In this document: positions 34,941-48,465 of the stretch, piece after piece
How positions within the stretch are numbered: the stretch's first letter is position 1
Layout: every line of letters starts with the position of its first letter
From: Trichopria drosophilae
Taxonomy: Eukaryota; Arthropoda; Insecta; Hymenoptera; Diapriidae
Reading direction: 5' to 3'
DNA: 64,000 nucleotides
Assembly: GCA_030407085.1 (NCBI GenBank)
Contig: CM059586.1
Coordinates: 101,817,501 to 101,881,500 of the forward strand
The notes under the pieces: model-generated
The model's input: only the letters and a program-made list of their open reading frames with translations
Told to the model about the DNA's origin: nothing
The model's database searches: none
Made by a program: the position numbers and the translations under genes

Positions 34941-35687
34941 CCGTTTCTTCAAGTAAGACTGCAATAAAAGTAGTACGATGCCATTCTAGTCAGACAACCT
35001 AAAAATGACACTTTCTGATATTTTTTTAAAAATGTTATGGTCACCTTTTTCATTGCAATTCTATAAAGAAGAATGTATACTACTAGTGAAACTTTAAGAT
35101 GTATAGACTACCGAAAGTTCGCTCTAATTATTTTCGAGTTCGTTAATGAATGAGTAATAGCTTTCAATTGGAGCATACAATTATACGTCAGACATTATTT
35201 TCTATTAGTTGTAATTTCAAAATGTTGAATTTTTCAGCTTTTCTTTCCTTTCCTCATGCAATAGAGTTGAAAATCGTTACGTTAATTCTATGTTAGTTTC
35301 AGAAAATTCAAAATAGCTAATTTAATATGGCGGACAATAAGTTTAAAAATGTTTCCGGTGTAATAAAACTTCCTTCACAGGATCATGTCGATATTTAATT
35401 TCGAATGTCGTTCAACGAATACCAAATTAAAAGTTCTGAAAATCTTTATAAAACTAGATCCTTTTCAAATTCAGCAAAATACTTTTCCCCTTATTTTCCT
35501 CGAAGAAAATTATATTAGAATTTAAAATATCTGCATTTAAATCTAAAATTTGTACATATGATTCATAACAAAAGATTTTAATTTTGTTCCCAATATTTAT
35601 AAACAAAGTAACATGGTAACTGAATAACAAACTAATTCGAACAATCAAATACAACATTGTTTCCGAAAAATCAAGTGAACAAATTAA

Positions 35688-36256
35688 CCCATTAAGGATC
35701 AAATGGATAATTTTAAAAAAATCGGAACCATTTACACCTTACGTAAAATTGTTCGATCTTTCCGAATCTGCCATTAAAACATCAATCGAGCCCATTCCAA
35801 AATATTTATGCTTGGTTTTTCACAAAAAATCAGATTTGTTACTGAGAAATATTATTTAATCGGCATTCTCATATCGGAAACGGTTAAGAAGATCATTGAT
35901 CGGTGAAAATATCGCGTCCACGAACCTTTAATTTTGAAATGTGTACAATAGCATTTCAAAATAAAGATGGAAACTTCCAAAATGGCGGCTAAAACACGAA
36001 AATATCAACGAAAAGCGTCGAAATTTTTTATTCGAAATGTATTTCAGAAGAAATGTTATTGAACAAAGAGTTCTTAGAATTCATCAAGCATAACATTTTC
36101 GGAATGGGCTCGATTGATTTTGTAGCGGCAGATTCGGAAAGATTGATCAATTTTGCGTAAGATGTAATTGGTTCCGATTTTTTAAAAATCTGGTTTCATA
36201 TAAAATACCGCCCTTGAAGTCGAACACGAAAAATTGTCCATTTGGTCCCTAATGGG
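35688..36256. repeat. TTAA-flanked element with ~130-bp inverted arms (piggyBac-type)
   Basis: TTAA at 35684-35687 and 36257-36260 flank ends CCCATTAAGGATCAAATGGA and TCCATTTGGTCCCTAATGGG. The arms mirror each other at GATCTTTCCGAATCTGCC against GGCAGATTCGGAAAGATTGA, and at CAATCGAGCCCATTCC against GGAATGGGCTCGATTG. The core contains CCAAAATGGCGGC near 35978. It is noncoding, and its end sequence is shared with the 25107-25614 element. Confidence 0.78.
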
Positions 36257-36260
36257 TTAA

Positions 36261-38560
36261 AACAATGTGTGAAGCGTCTTTGATAACGATTTTTTAAACT
36301 TTCCCAGATGATAAAACAATCGAATTTTCCATTAAAGGGTCTCATCATACTCTACCCCTAATTTATCAGTTTCGAAGGTTCCATCTCGAGGGCGAAATCA
36401 CTTAAACTCGTGGGCATCCTCCTTTAGAAGTAACGAAAATCTCCTGCAGATGTGCAGAAAACAAAAATATAACGTAATCGTCGCTATACAACGTTATGGA
36501 TGACATGGGTCTTTTGCAAAGTAGTTATCAAGGACCAATATTTTTAAAACAATAAGCATGATTATATCGTTTAGTAATTTTGATTATATTTCTAGTAGTA
36601 TAACTTCTTACTAAAGACAATCGCTTATTCGACTGCTTTCAATGGTTATCCTGTCAATTTACTACAGAATAAGTAATCAGTTTTTAGTAAGTCATACTAT
36701 TTTTGTTCTCTCAGCAAGAAATAAAGAAAAAAATAAAACATCTAAAAGTTTTTAGATGATTATTAACATTTATATTTACTGAACTACTCAAAGTTAATTT
36801 TATACGTTTAAAATCTATAAATGAATGTCCAATATAGTATAACTGATTATTTTATCAATAATTTATATTTGCAATACGTTTATAATTAGACATCTATTAT
36901 TTAATGATTTACCATAATATACATTCTGACAAGCTTATACGTCGGGCGAGGTAATGTTTCCTGTAAATCATTGGCACGAATCCATCGTTACTTGAGCAAA
37001 CCAGTTCAGAGCATGGAATTAAATTCACGCGCAACGTTGCACCGACTTGCACAGATTAACAGTTCACAATTCAAATTATCAGCAGGAATTACAAATATGA
37101 TAAATTATAGATGATTAGAGAATATTGTTAAGGGTTTAATACACGATTTAAAATTAAAAAAATTGTTCGGGATCATAAACAACGCTCCTTAGACAAATTT
37201 ATGTCAATAGAAAATTGAATTAACTAATTTTAATTTAAGGGATTAAAAATAAATCACATCTACTAAGCATATGAAGTGTGAATATTTAATATTATAGAAG
37301 AATTTTTAGTTTTTTAATTTTTTTACATCAATAAAAGAAAAATCATAAAAATTTATCTTTTCGATGATGAGGATATTAATTTTTCTAGTACATTTGAAAA
37401 TATTCTAAATTGTTATTAATATCTTAACAAAATTGAAAATACTTAAAGCAAAATTCCAATTAATTTATTGACAATGTGACTTTAATATCGTATTTATACT
37501 GTCGTGTTTAAGCACGTGGAATGTGGAATAGAAAAACATCAAAATTAAAACTTCTTTTGAAAAATCAATACTAAATTTATTCCTGTAGAAAGTGACGGTG
37601 TAATTTCTTCATTCTTAATTTTAAATCAGACAATTCTGGTACTACAGATATAAATTTACTTACTCTCTTTTTATGAATATTAAAAAATCATCGTAGACTG
37701 TCTTTAAATACACAGTTCAAACAGAAATGCTCAAAGGAAATCTATATAAATCATTTTTTCTATGACAACATTTCAATCTTTTAAATTAAATTGCGGATAA
37801 ACGATTTTAAAATATTTTTAATACTCTTCTCTCTCGAGCTTAAAAAGGTCGAAATGTTGGGAAAGTTATGATATTTTAATATAAGTTTAAATATATCGAG
37901 ATTGCGACTTTTTCTCAAATATAAAAATAAATCTACTAACAGTCATCTTTGTTCTTTTTTAATTAGAAAATAAAGAAACATTATACAACTATCCTAATTT
38001 TGAAAGGGCACAACTTTACTTTGAATTAGAATTGCACGAATGTATATTTTACGAAGTCCATGTGTATGTACTCGCTGTCAAAGAGAAATCAAGCCAACAA
38101 AGAATAAAATTTCATTTTATAAGAGAGAAACAGTCCCTCTGAAATTGATGAGAAATTTTTACCTCTTTAATAACAATGCTATTGTATGCATGGAAACACG
38201 CACTCTAATTGAGGAAGCATTCTTTACTTCCAATAATTTGAAATATTAATCCAAATAAATACACAAGATTCATATGTAGTTATTTAATTATTTTTATAGT
38301 CCATTGCTTTTTATGTCATTAATTTAAAAACCAAATAAATGTAATTGTTTGAAATGAGTTGCAGTTAATAACAATTTTACTGAACCTTTAAAACGTAACG
38401 AGGCTCGGGCTTTGTAAAATGGTTTGTCTAAAAATTATCGCATAAGCCCATTACCCCCCTCATCCTTGTGTTATAATTTCAGATGGTGCTCATAATGATA
38501 AAAAAAATATTTTTATTCTTCAGTTTATTAGTGATTTTTTATAATGTGGATAAACAAAAC
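36261..38560. other. AT-rich sequence, nothing recognised
   Basis: Only a small local palindrome (TAACTTCTTACTAAA near 36600 against TTTTTAGTAAGTCATA near 36685) stands out. The frame at 38040-38249 has no recognisable motif. Confidence 0.5.
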
Positions 38561-40215
38561 TACGCACAGAAAAATAATTTGTAATTTTTACATTTTAAAT
38601 CTGTTAATTTTTACATAAATTATAGGTAAATTTAACAGAATTACCTATAAATTCAAGAAAATAATTGTGCTAGTTTTACTTAAGCATTTCAGCAGATTCA
38701 GCGAAAATGTTGCATTATTTTAAAAAATTATACAAAGAATTATAGGATTATTGTTTTGGCCAGAATTGTTGAAAAATTAGGAAAACCTATTGTTTTTATA
38801 TTACACATTAAGTATTATTATTATATATTATTACATATATATTCTTAGAATTATTACATTTTTTAAATGAAAAAAATGTAGTGGTTTTAATAAAATTTTA
38901 TTTGATTCAAGTAAATGGTTTCTTTGAATCTCGCAACAGAATATTTATTAGAAACAATATTCTCCGTTCGCTCGAAAAAATAAATAATTTACTAAAATTA
39001 ATGTTAAATTAATTCCACAAAATATTTCATTTTTACCGGAAAATCAATTCTTTGTTTAAACAATGCATTTTTTAGTTTCAGTAAATATTTACTTGACAGA
39101 AATAGATAGATATTTACTTCATCATATTAAATTTTTTCCGCCGACTCGATATTAAATAAATATTTATTTACTTCCAGAACACATTTTATTGTTTTAAATA
39201 ACTAATGACTCAAAAAAGATAAATAATTATTTGGGAAAATTTAGAACTAAAAAAATGATTATATCATATTCCCATGTTACTACTTATTCTGTAGTTTTTT
39301 CTATATGTCCATGTAATTATTTAACACTTATATACAATGATAAAAAAAGATATAGAAGGTATTAGGGTAAATGTACATTTATTTATTATAACTAAACTTT
39401 TTCTAATATGTCTACAAACGATGCATCACTCGTAGTCTATTTCGATTACAATACACATTCAGGCCAAAGTAAAAAGATATATAACTTTTATATCAAATGA
39501 CAATCGATTTCTCGGATTGTGAACACCCAGAATTATTTATACGCCACCTGTTGACAATAACGAGAAACAAACATGGAGAGACTGGAGCTAAATGAACCTC
39601 CAAATTTGAAATGTGCTACTTGCATAAACTAAGTTTCTTGAGTTAAACAAATATTTCTTGAAATTAAATAAATATTTGGCTCAATTCAAGCTGTCGAACT
39701 GAATAAAATAATAATACGAAGTAAATGTATATTGGTTTCAAATAAATATAAAAAGGCCTTATATAAAGGAAGAAACACATTTTTAAGGGAATATTTATAT
39801 TTTTTTGTAAATATTTTATCGTTCAAAGTGAATCGTGATCACTTAAATACTTAAATCGTGGCAACTTAAATAGTTAAGTAAATTATTTACTTGAATCAAG
39901 TAAATGTCTTTTGATGTGAGTAAATTTTTGTCAGGAACATGTTTATTGAAGTCTTATCATTTTAAATCTAAACATCTTATTTCTTTCGAAGAGCAAAATA
40001 TTTATTTGTAATGATTTACTTCTTTCAAAAAATATAATTGACTACCTTTAAGCAAATTGTTTCATTATTTTAAGAAAATACTAGCTTGATTTACTGTGCC
40101 AAGGCAATGAGTTACTTGAAGAAAATAAATATTCTTTTGAAATAAGGAAAATGTAATCGAATCACAAACCTGATTACTTCATTCAAGTAAGTTAATTTCA
40201 AGTAAATATTTTGTT
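38560..40215. repeat. AT-rich region with recurrent TTCAAGTAAAT words
   Basis: Words of the form GATTCAAGTAAAT and their complement ATTTACTTGA recur at about 38905, 39085, 39890-39905, 40170 and 40197, often paired as palindromes such as TACTTGAATCAAGTAAAT. The region is otherwise gene-free. It may be a decayed large MITE or several small ones. Boundaries were not found. Confidence 0.35.
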
Positions 40216-40610
40216 TTCGTCGCTGAACGAGAAACTTACGTGAAAGAAAAATGTTATAAATCTTGAGTAGATTTGATTTTGTCAAAGCTAATGTTGTTTG
40301 AATGTATCATTTTTGCCATTAATAGTTTTTTATCTGGTTGTTTTTGTTATTATTACTTTTTTCCTGTCATCAGTGTCGTTATGTTTTTGGAATAAAAATT
40401 ATGCAGCTTACCTTCGTTGTCTTCTGTGCACTTTTTGTATCCTTTTTATCTTAATTTTTAATTTTCTTTCCGTATGGCCGTAACTCTTCTTGTAATGAAG
40501 ATATTTGATGAATAATGGTGTTTTTTAATGTTTGTGACAGTTTGTCTACGTAGTTTCTGATGTTGCCAACGTTTGCATTTATAGGTTTAGAAACGAGTCT
40601 ACACGGAGAA

Positions 40611-40915
40611 AAATGACTCCGCTGGATTAGCTGATTCATATCAGCTAAAATTTTCGGCTGGAATTGCCGAAAATATATGCAATTTTAGCTGTTTTGATTC
40701 CGCTAATGTAGCCTTAACCCTACTCAATTCGCGCTTAGCTCTAAATTTCCGCTACATTAGCAGATTTGTTCCATCAAATTTGCGGACTTTTTCAGTAAAT
40801 TTAGCTGAAATTATCGGCTATCCCTAACGGAATTTCAACAGCTGTGCCTATAGGATAAAATTGGTAGAATCTGCGGATTTTTCGGCTGATTTTGCTGATT
40901 ATTTTTCTCCGTGTA
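40611..40915. repeat. MITE with ACACGGAGAAAAAT terminal inverted repeats
   Basis: The left end ACACGGAGAAAAATGACTC is mirrored at the right by ATTATTTTTCTCCGTGT. The interior is built of repeated TTAGCTGA/TCAGCTAA and GCCGAAAAT words in both orientations, so much of it can pair. No coding capacity. The ends are close to those of the 4545-5497 element, pointing to one loose superfamily. Confidence 0.7.
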
Positions 40916-41160
40916 ATTTTCACTCTTTTCAATCTTTTCTAGATGTTTTCTATAACCCCGCTAACACGCGGATTAGACAAAGTTTTGATAACAGGATTTT
41001 GTGAAGATCTTGATATTCTTAACGAGTTGTAAAAATCATGGATTATCTTAGACATTTATTCAATAATAATTTATAAAAGATATTAATTTTCTCATAAAGT
41101 TATCGCTAATATTTTTCGAAGGCTCCGTTAATAACCCATACTTTTCTTATATTCCAGGAG

Positions 41161-41496
41161 ATGATAGACGAAAAATTCAGATATTCGAGTAGACCAAAAC
41201 TGTTTATGAAACTGCAGACAGTATTAATATATTTATTATTTTCCTCAATGATATTATTCTTGTATTCAATTTCTTGCGTAACACAAATTCTAGTTTGCAA
41301 TCTTTTCATTTCATTGACGCTGTTAAATATCATTGGGGATTGTATCATGGTTGCCTATGAGGTTTGCAAATATGCCGTCATGTATATCCTAAATATAGAA
41401 AGAAGATTCAATTATACTTTATCAATAAGTACGGTATTTATTAATTCCGTGACCAGAGTAGAAACAATTGAGGATAAGCATGTTACCATCGTTTAA
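41161..41496 (+). CDS. Unrecognised 111-codon open frame
   Basis: An ATG-initiated frame of 111 codons, unusual for such AT-rich DNA. Residues about 19-40 and 44-66 are hydrophobic and could span a membrane, followed by a polar C-terminus. A TATTCCAGG acceptor-like sequence sits immediately before the ATG. No family was recognised, and an overlapping frame of 80 codons lies on the other strand, so a chance frame is the more likely reading. Confidence 0.12.
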   Translation: MIDEKFRYSSRPKLFMKLQTVLIYLLFSSMILFLYSISCVTQILVCNLFISLTLLNIIGDCIMVAYEVCKYAVMYILNIERRFNYTLSISTVFINSVTRVETIEDKHVTIV

Positions 41497-41954
41497 TTAT
41501 GACTTATTTTAGTAGTGTATATTATCATCTACAACCTGTGTTTACTTCTGTGCAGTCTGAAGTATCGAAATCGTTATCTCGTGTTCATTATTTATTTTAG
41601 TACTATATTTTTTTGAATTATGTATTTCGTAACTTTCACTTCAACTTTTTCTTGTATCCCTATATTATATCTTACGTATATGCAAGCTAGATTTTTAGAA
41701 TTCTTGAGGGGGTTCTGCCCCGGGTTGACAATGTAGTAATCTATATGTAACAATATAATTTCGAAAATACTGAAACGGTTGCTCAAAATTCGTGATGTGT
41801 AACTGCACTTACTGTAAATGATTTTCTAACGAATACCAAAGAACTAAAATTTACCGAGAATTTCGGAAAACGATGGCTTTCGCTGATTTCCAAAGATTTT
41901 CAGTTAATTTTTGACGAATTTCGAAGTTCAAATTTAAAACAATAGCTTCACGAT

Positions 41955-42035
41955 AATTTTGAATTTATATTTTTCAACATAGATTACTACCTTTTCGATT
42001 AAAAACTTAAGAGTCTCCATAATGAATTTGGCAAT
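41955..42035. repeat. Fragment of the 3088-3340 foldback family
   Basis: CATAGATTACTACCTTTTCG with flanking bases matches the right arm of the 3088-3340 element (CATAGATTTACTACCTTTTC), including the AAAAATTGC/TTTGGCAATT region just outside it. A mirrored left arm was not found, so this is a partial copy. Confidence 0.45.
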
Positions 42036-45000
42036 TATACCTGAATTTATTGTAAATACATTTAGATAAAATTATATAACAGTAAATCTCATTATTCAAT
42101 TTTTCGGTGGCGTCTCCAGTGTCTATAATTTCGTGCTTGCATGGACAACTTGTGCAACTCAAATGCGATTATAAAAACGCAAAAAACAATACAGAACATA
42201 TTACTTACGTTCCCCTTATAAAATCTTGCTGGGCCAGAAAAACCTGTTCAAATTCGAGGAATGAATTTCTTGCAGCCTTAAAATCTACTTTATTGAAATT
42301 GTATACAGATGTTCAGTTTTATGTAGGCTGAAAAACAAATCACTGGTTATATTCAGTGATCGGTGTTAATGAATGTACAACTTAAGAATTAGTGAAATAG
42401 TGGGCATTAGGGTTGAGTTCTGCAGAAGTTTCAGTAAATACAATATTTCGACTGGTTAAATAGTACAATCAACTAGGCAAACAGTGAAATTTTACTGATT
42501 TAACAGCAAAAATTGTTTTCGCTGACGCATATGGCGAAATTTTCGCTGATTCAGATTAAGAGAGTTGGTAATTTAATACATGAAAAATAATACGTGGTAA
42601 GTTCGGTTGATTTAGAATGAATAAAGACGAACATACTTTAAAATGATATATTTCATAGTATGTCTATACTAATTAAGTACTTTTAACATTCCTCATGTAT
42701 TAGAATCATTTCAAATTGTCGTATAACTTACCAAACATCATATGAAAGCGGTCTTTTTGACGAGTCCACATTGAAGAACTAAACATAGAATCTTGTATTA
42801 AAATCAAACAATTTTACCAAACGATGAGGACACATTAGGCTCTGCCATTATAATGCAGTACATTTTACGTGGAACAATTTAAATTATATCTTAATGTTTT
42901 AGAACCGTTGAGTAATTTACGTTGCTATAAAAAAATGAAAACAATAGAACAATAGCCAAAACTACGATAGAAACATACACATATACTTGTCAGACAATAA
43001 TAATGAGCATCGAACATGTTTATAAGGACACATATTTAAGCGAGACATAAATTTAAGAAAAACGCAAAAATATACGCACGGATGCCATCATGGAACGTTT
43101 ATGTACATTCGACTAAATTGTGGAACTAATATACAATAATATATTTACAATAATTCGCGAGTAAAACAATTCCCGAGAATATTTGAAATTTGTAGCTAAT
43201 ATATGATGATAATTTCTTATTTTTACGGTGGTATTGCCTTCGTTAAGTTGACTTTTTTACTTCTTCTATATTTAAAATTGCACGAATCGAATAAAATCGT
43301 GATTTTTTTAAATATACATAGTGACTTAATGCATTCTAGTAACTGGAGAGGTAACTATTTAGTTAGTTCTACTCCTAGCTCGGAGTAAAAATTACGTGAT
43401 AAAATTGTGAACATTGCTTAAAGTATTGTGAAACGTACTTCAAATTATGAAAAATATAGAAATTACCAAATCTAACATTATGTTTCCCTCATTTTTTTAT
43501 AATACTTACATTTCTAAGTTAGTATTTACCATTCAGGCACCGTTCGAGGAAATTTCTACATTGGCTTTACAATTTCCTAACTTTTCGTTCTAGGAATTTA
43601 AATTTCTGTGAAAAATACTTTCTAATATTGTTGAAAGTTACGTATAGAACGATGAATTAAGAAACAATACCTTTTATGTTGCAATTTTCTAGATGGAATT
43701 TTGGCACAATTTTCAAAGGTTTAGTTAGCTACTAACAAAATAAAACCGAGGAGCTTAAATTCGACTAAATTAACATTTCTTCCATGCATCAAGACTTGAA
43801 ATGTCTTTTCATTGGAGCTGTAATCTACCGATCGATCTGTACTAATGGCGACGGAGTTGCGTCCATCTCGATGTATAACTATGTTCCACTCAATGTTTGC
43901 CAAGTGATAATACGCGGAATACAACGTTATCCCTCATCAATCCTAAGTGCCCGACTCGATGGGCCTTACTCCCTTTGATCATTCGGACACAAGGGTATTT
44001 AATAACATCTATCTTGTAGAGGCTCATACGGCCACGTACGTATATGCACAACATTATGCACATATAGGTTCTTGGTTCCATTCACATTTCAATCATAATT
44101 CTGTATACGCACAATGTATCTATTACGTCAAGTGATTTTTATTTAATAGTATTTATTTAAATAGAATATCTTGAATACTAGACAAGACACGATTAATTAA
44201 ATTAGACAGCTATGAGTTCTTTAAGTAGTGAACGCATCCAGAAATTAAAAGAGGCGAATTTAAAATAATAAATAAATATGAGATGTGCATCTTATAACGA
44301 GCAAATAATTATATTAGTGCTGCAATATAATTTGAATTTTTCTAATTAAATTTCTCTAATGATAGAAACCCTCCCGCTGAACTAGAGGTATTGCAATTTT
44401 AGTAACAAAATTTTGACAAATTTGGTACTATGGTAAAGGTTGGATTGTTTTTAGAATTTCGAAAAAAATATAGAGCATTATAGTGGAAAGATGATATTCG
44501 CCTTTGAGTTGAACCCGGGACATTTCGAAAATCTAGAAACAATTGTTAATTAATCCAACACCTTCTATCTTTACCACAATAAAACATTTGTGAATTGTTG
44601 TAAAAAAATCTGCCGCGGTGTGCGCAAATGGTATTTTAAGCAAAGGTGAAAATAACATGGATTGTTCTTTTCTAAGTCAATTTCGGGACAGTTGTAATGT
44701 CTATGCACAAATTTAAAAAATCGTTAGAGCCGTTTTTATTCTATATTTATTTCTTTTTTGAAAAATCGGCATATTGAAACGAGGGTAAACGCGCTTATCT
44801 CAATTTAAAAGTACGTATGTTTTCTTTCGTAACTCGATGCGCAAAAATCAAATATCATAACAAAAATTGGCGCAGTACCATTCAAATTAAAAAAAAAATT
44901 GGGAAAACCCTATAAAAATGATAATTATTGAGATTCTTTTCGTTTATTTTAAAAATAAATATTGACTAATTTGAAAAATGTTTGAAATGAAACATGTGGA

Positions 45001-45112
45001 TTTTCTCAAAATACACATTTTATATTTTATACACTTTTTGTATAGGTGTGACAGAAACTGAACAAAATGACAATTAAGTTATTTAACTTTTATAGATTAT
45101 TGTATAATAACC
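42036..45112. other. AT-rich sequence, nothing recognised
   Basis: Short frames at 42107-42331, 43203-43388 and 43784-44135 overlap frames on the other strand and show no motif. No RNA gene or mobile-element end was identified. Confidence 0.45.
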
Positions 45113-45256
45113 GGGTGCAGGTCAAAAACCGACAAATCAAAAAGCCGACAGGTCAAAAAACCGACAATCGAAAAGTCGACAGTCGAACTTTCGGCTTTTC
45201 GATTGTCGGTTTTTTGACCTGTCGGCTTTTTGATTTATTGGTTTTTCGACTCACAT
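45113..45256. repeat. Hairpin element of tandem TCAAAAARCCGACA units, copy 1
   Basis: The left half is a tandem run of about 16-bp units of the form (A/G)TCRAAAARCCGACA, and the right half is its reverse complement ending GGTTTTTCGACTCACAT, so the whole element folds into one long hairpin. A second copy at 52016-52181 shares both ends. No coding capacity. Frames across it are products of the repeat. Confidence 0.75.
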
Positions 45257-45899
45257 CATAATAACCATAAAAAACCTGTCAGGGTTGCCAAAAATTTGTG
45301 TTACATCTATGGCGCCCCAAGTATTTTAATGAAATCGAATATTGTAACATAAATTGGTCCAAATTCGGTTTGCATAGTGAAAAACGTGAAAAATTCATCA
45401 AAATTATGATTTTTCATCACTCTTTTCGTTTATTCGTTACTTACTGAAAACTTCGAATAATGAATTAAAAATAAAATATATATTCTGAGCAGATCTACAT
45501 TTTATTCCAAACAGTTTTCGATATTTCCCTTTTTTTTGTAAGTAAACGAGAAAAACCACGAAAAAAACAATTTTTATCGATTTTTCATTATTTTTACCGT
45601 GTAGAATGTATTTGTTGCAATTTTCACAACGATATTCGTTTTCGGTGCACCAATCTACGAAGAATACCACGGATGTAATAAAATTGAGAGACAATCCTTT
45701 TTTTGATAATTATTGTATAAAATTCATTGTAATTTTTCTCAGTTTCACTATGATTTTCAAAAATTCTCGAGCAGTCTTTTAAACTAAAGTAACTAAAAAT
45801 TGAACCACCAAAAGCATAACTATAAAGTATAAATAATTATATTAAATAATATTAAAACTGCAAAACCTTATATAAAAAATTATATTTTTAAAATTGTAT
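45257..45899. other. AT-rich sequence, nothing recognised
   Basis: Spacer between the hairpin element and the first CAGTA element. The minus-strand frame at 45437-45694 has no recognisable motif. Confidence 0.45.
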
Positions 45900-45901
45900 T
45901 A

Positions 45902-46220
45902 CAGTAGAACCCCCGTTTAACGCCACCTCCGTTTATCGACATACTCTTTTCTACGACACTAGTGACACCCCTTTTAACGACATACCAGCGATTCCCGTCA
46001 TCCCCACCACGTCTAAACGCTTCCCCTCACCAGACGGCGCATGTATACGTGCATAACCCGCGAAACAACCGCATTGGTCAAGTAACGTGTGACGTCACTT
46101 TAGCATGCTTGTCGATGGGTTGCGGTGGGGGAACGCCCTTTTCTAGCTGGCATGTCGATAAACGGGAGCTTGAGGGGAAGTCGCGGAACCGACCCATGTC
46201 GTAAAAAGGGGGTTCTACTG
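45902..46220. repeat. TA-flanked MITE with CAGTAGAACCCCC ends (pogo/Tigger-type)
   Basis: The ends CAGTAGAACCCCCGTTTAACG and CGTAAAAAGGGGGTTCTACTG are near-perfect inverted repeats, and each abuts a TA dinucleotide, as for Tc1/mariner-pogo elements. CAGTA-type ends are typical of the pogo/Tigger group. The interior (about 280 bp) is GC-richer than its surroundings and encodes nothing recognisable. Three shorter relatives are present at 53922, 60316 and 63056. Confidence 0.82.
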
Positions 46221-46222
46221 TA

Positions 46223-48465
46223 ATTATATTGCGTTCCGTGGGAGATTTTATTTTGTATGTATACTTACAAGACTCTAAGGATTTTCAAAATTTTTTCATA
46301 GACATCTATAAGAGGTGATCTATAAGTGATCTAAAAACACAAAATTTCATGCGCTTTCCACCTGGGATTTAAATACCATTTAAGCACACCATGTTACAAT
46401 ACCTCTAGTCAAGCAGACAAGTTTCTGCCATTAAGGGAAATTAGTTAGGAAAATTACAATTATATTGTCACAATAACATCTTTAATTGCTCCTTATAAGA
46501 TGTAAATCTCATAATTTATATAAATACATTGTCGAGCATAAAACTATGTTAATTTCTATTCCAAATACTAATGTTTTGTTTTATAAATTCTTGTGCATTA
46601 GTTATTACTTTGGATGGATTTATTAGAAATAGGCGCAAATAAAAATAATGGTGGAGATTTTCGTTATTGTATGAACTCTTTCGCATTGTGAACTTCGTCT
46701 GGCCTAACGAAAGTAATAATTAACTTAGTTAAAATAATAGTTAATAAAAAAATAAAGTTAAGAGACCTGTAGTTCAAGGTGATTTGTTAATTAAACTATT
46801 TAAAATTAGTTCTTAACTATAAAATTCATAATTTTGACAACTTTTTAGTTATTTTAACACTGCACAATAAATAAGATTATTTACATCGGCGAAAAATTAT
46901 ATGAATAAAAATATATCCAATTAGATCTGAATTATGAATTATGAGATAAATAACACCAGAATAAATATATTAATTCTCACTATGCTATTAAAAGTGTACC
47001 TTAATAGTACTTTTCGTACTAAGGGTGTAAACTAATGTTGTACACCCGCAGACGATCGCGCATGAATAATACGAACAATATTTTTCGCCCGAGCGAGTGT
47101 AAAATTCGAATATATGCCCCGAAGGAACTCCGGTCTCAGCCATGTAATTTTCGAGGGCGTAAAATCGTATTTTTTAGAGGCGAAAACAATTTTTAATGTT
47201 TTGACTAAATGATGGATGATGTAATAGTTTTGAGTATTCTCATTAATACAATAATTACACAAAACCATCGCGTTAATTAGTTCGTCAGTAAAAAGAGGTC
47301 CCTTTAAACTATTAAAATGGATATAGAAAAAATTAAAATAGTTGGTTTAAGTAGTCGACTCTACAGTCTATTTATTACTTTACTATACTTATCAGAGGAT
47401 TAAGTAAATAAAGTAAGCAATGATAAAGTTTCTGTTTAGAGTAGGAAATTGACATTTTTAACTAATTTTATATGTCCTGGTGTCATGCTCTTTCTAAAAA
47501 AGTGTAGGATAATTATAAGCTGAAAGTTTAAACAATATAACTAATGAAATAGTTTACCATCTTTTTATAATCTTGACTAGTTTGATATTGATGCCAACAA
47601 AAATAAACCGTCCGACCTATTACGAATATCAATCGTGTACCATTTATCTATGAAATGGAACTGCAATTTTCTCTTCATTTTTTTGACAATGTTCGTCAGT
47701 CGAAATTCTATATTCGTCGTTACCTATCTAGCAGAAATATTCACAATGAAACCCTTATCAAAGATACATACAGAATATGATTTGTAATTAACAGAATTCA
47801 TCAGTAACCATCCCTATTCATCGACAATATATTAATTAATAGACGTCAAAGCTCATTGGCTAGTGAATCCCCAATCTTTGTTCAGACATACGTCCGCATT
47901 CCATTTACGTTCATATGCGATACGCATCAGAGAATTCTATTCGCGTATCGATTAAAAGCGATAATTCATAATCATAACTGTAATTCTGAGAAAATAACAT
48001 AGCATTTATTATATAAAGTAATTCATTGTTAATATTAAATCGGGTTAAAACGTTTACATTAACTTGAAAGTTATGGGAACTACTGTCATTGTAAAAGAGA
48101 TGAACAGCTTGTATTTTGATTATAAAAGGTCTTTCTTTCTAACTTGATATGTATTAAATAGTAAATTTTAAGCTGTTTTTCTGAATTGAGTCATTACTAA
48201 TGCAAATTCAATATTTCTAGAATATTAGTTCTGTATTAAAAGTCCGGTACAGGAGCCACATTTACTTTTGGAATAAATTCCTGTAATAAACACAATTTTT
48301 TTCATCCTGAGTAATTTTCGGAGCCAACGATTAAGAATATGAAATTTGATTTTCATATTCAGATTTTTAAATCTATTTCAAAATCGAGACAAATTTCGAG
48401 GTAATCAAAATTAGGTCTTGAAATATCTAAATTGGTTACGGAACTGATATGACATTCGTTATCAA
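46223..48465. other. AT-rich sequence, nothing recognised
   Basis: A small CpG-bearing patch at 47040-47160 is the only compositional feature. No gene, RNA or complete mobile element was identified. Confidence 0.5.

Noticed and set aside
45067..45261. 64-codon frame with Lys/Arg and Phe-rich halves
   Set aside because: It is a translation of the inverted minisatellite hairpin element, not a gene.
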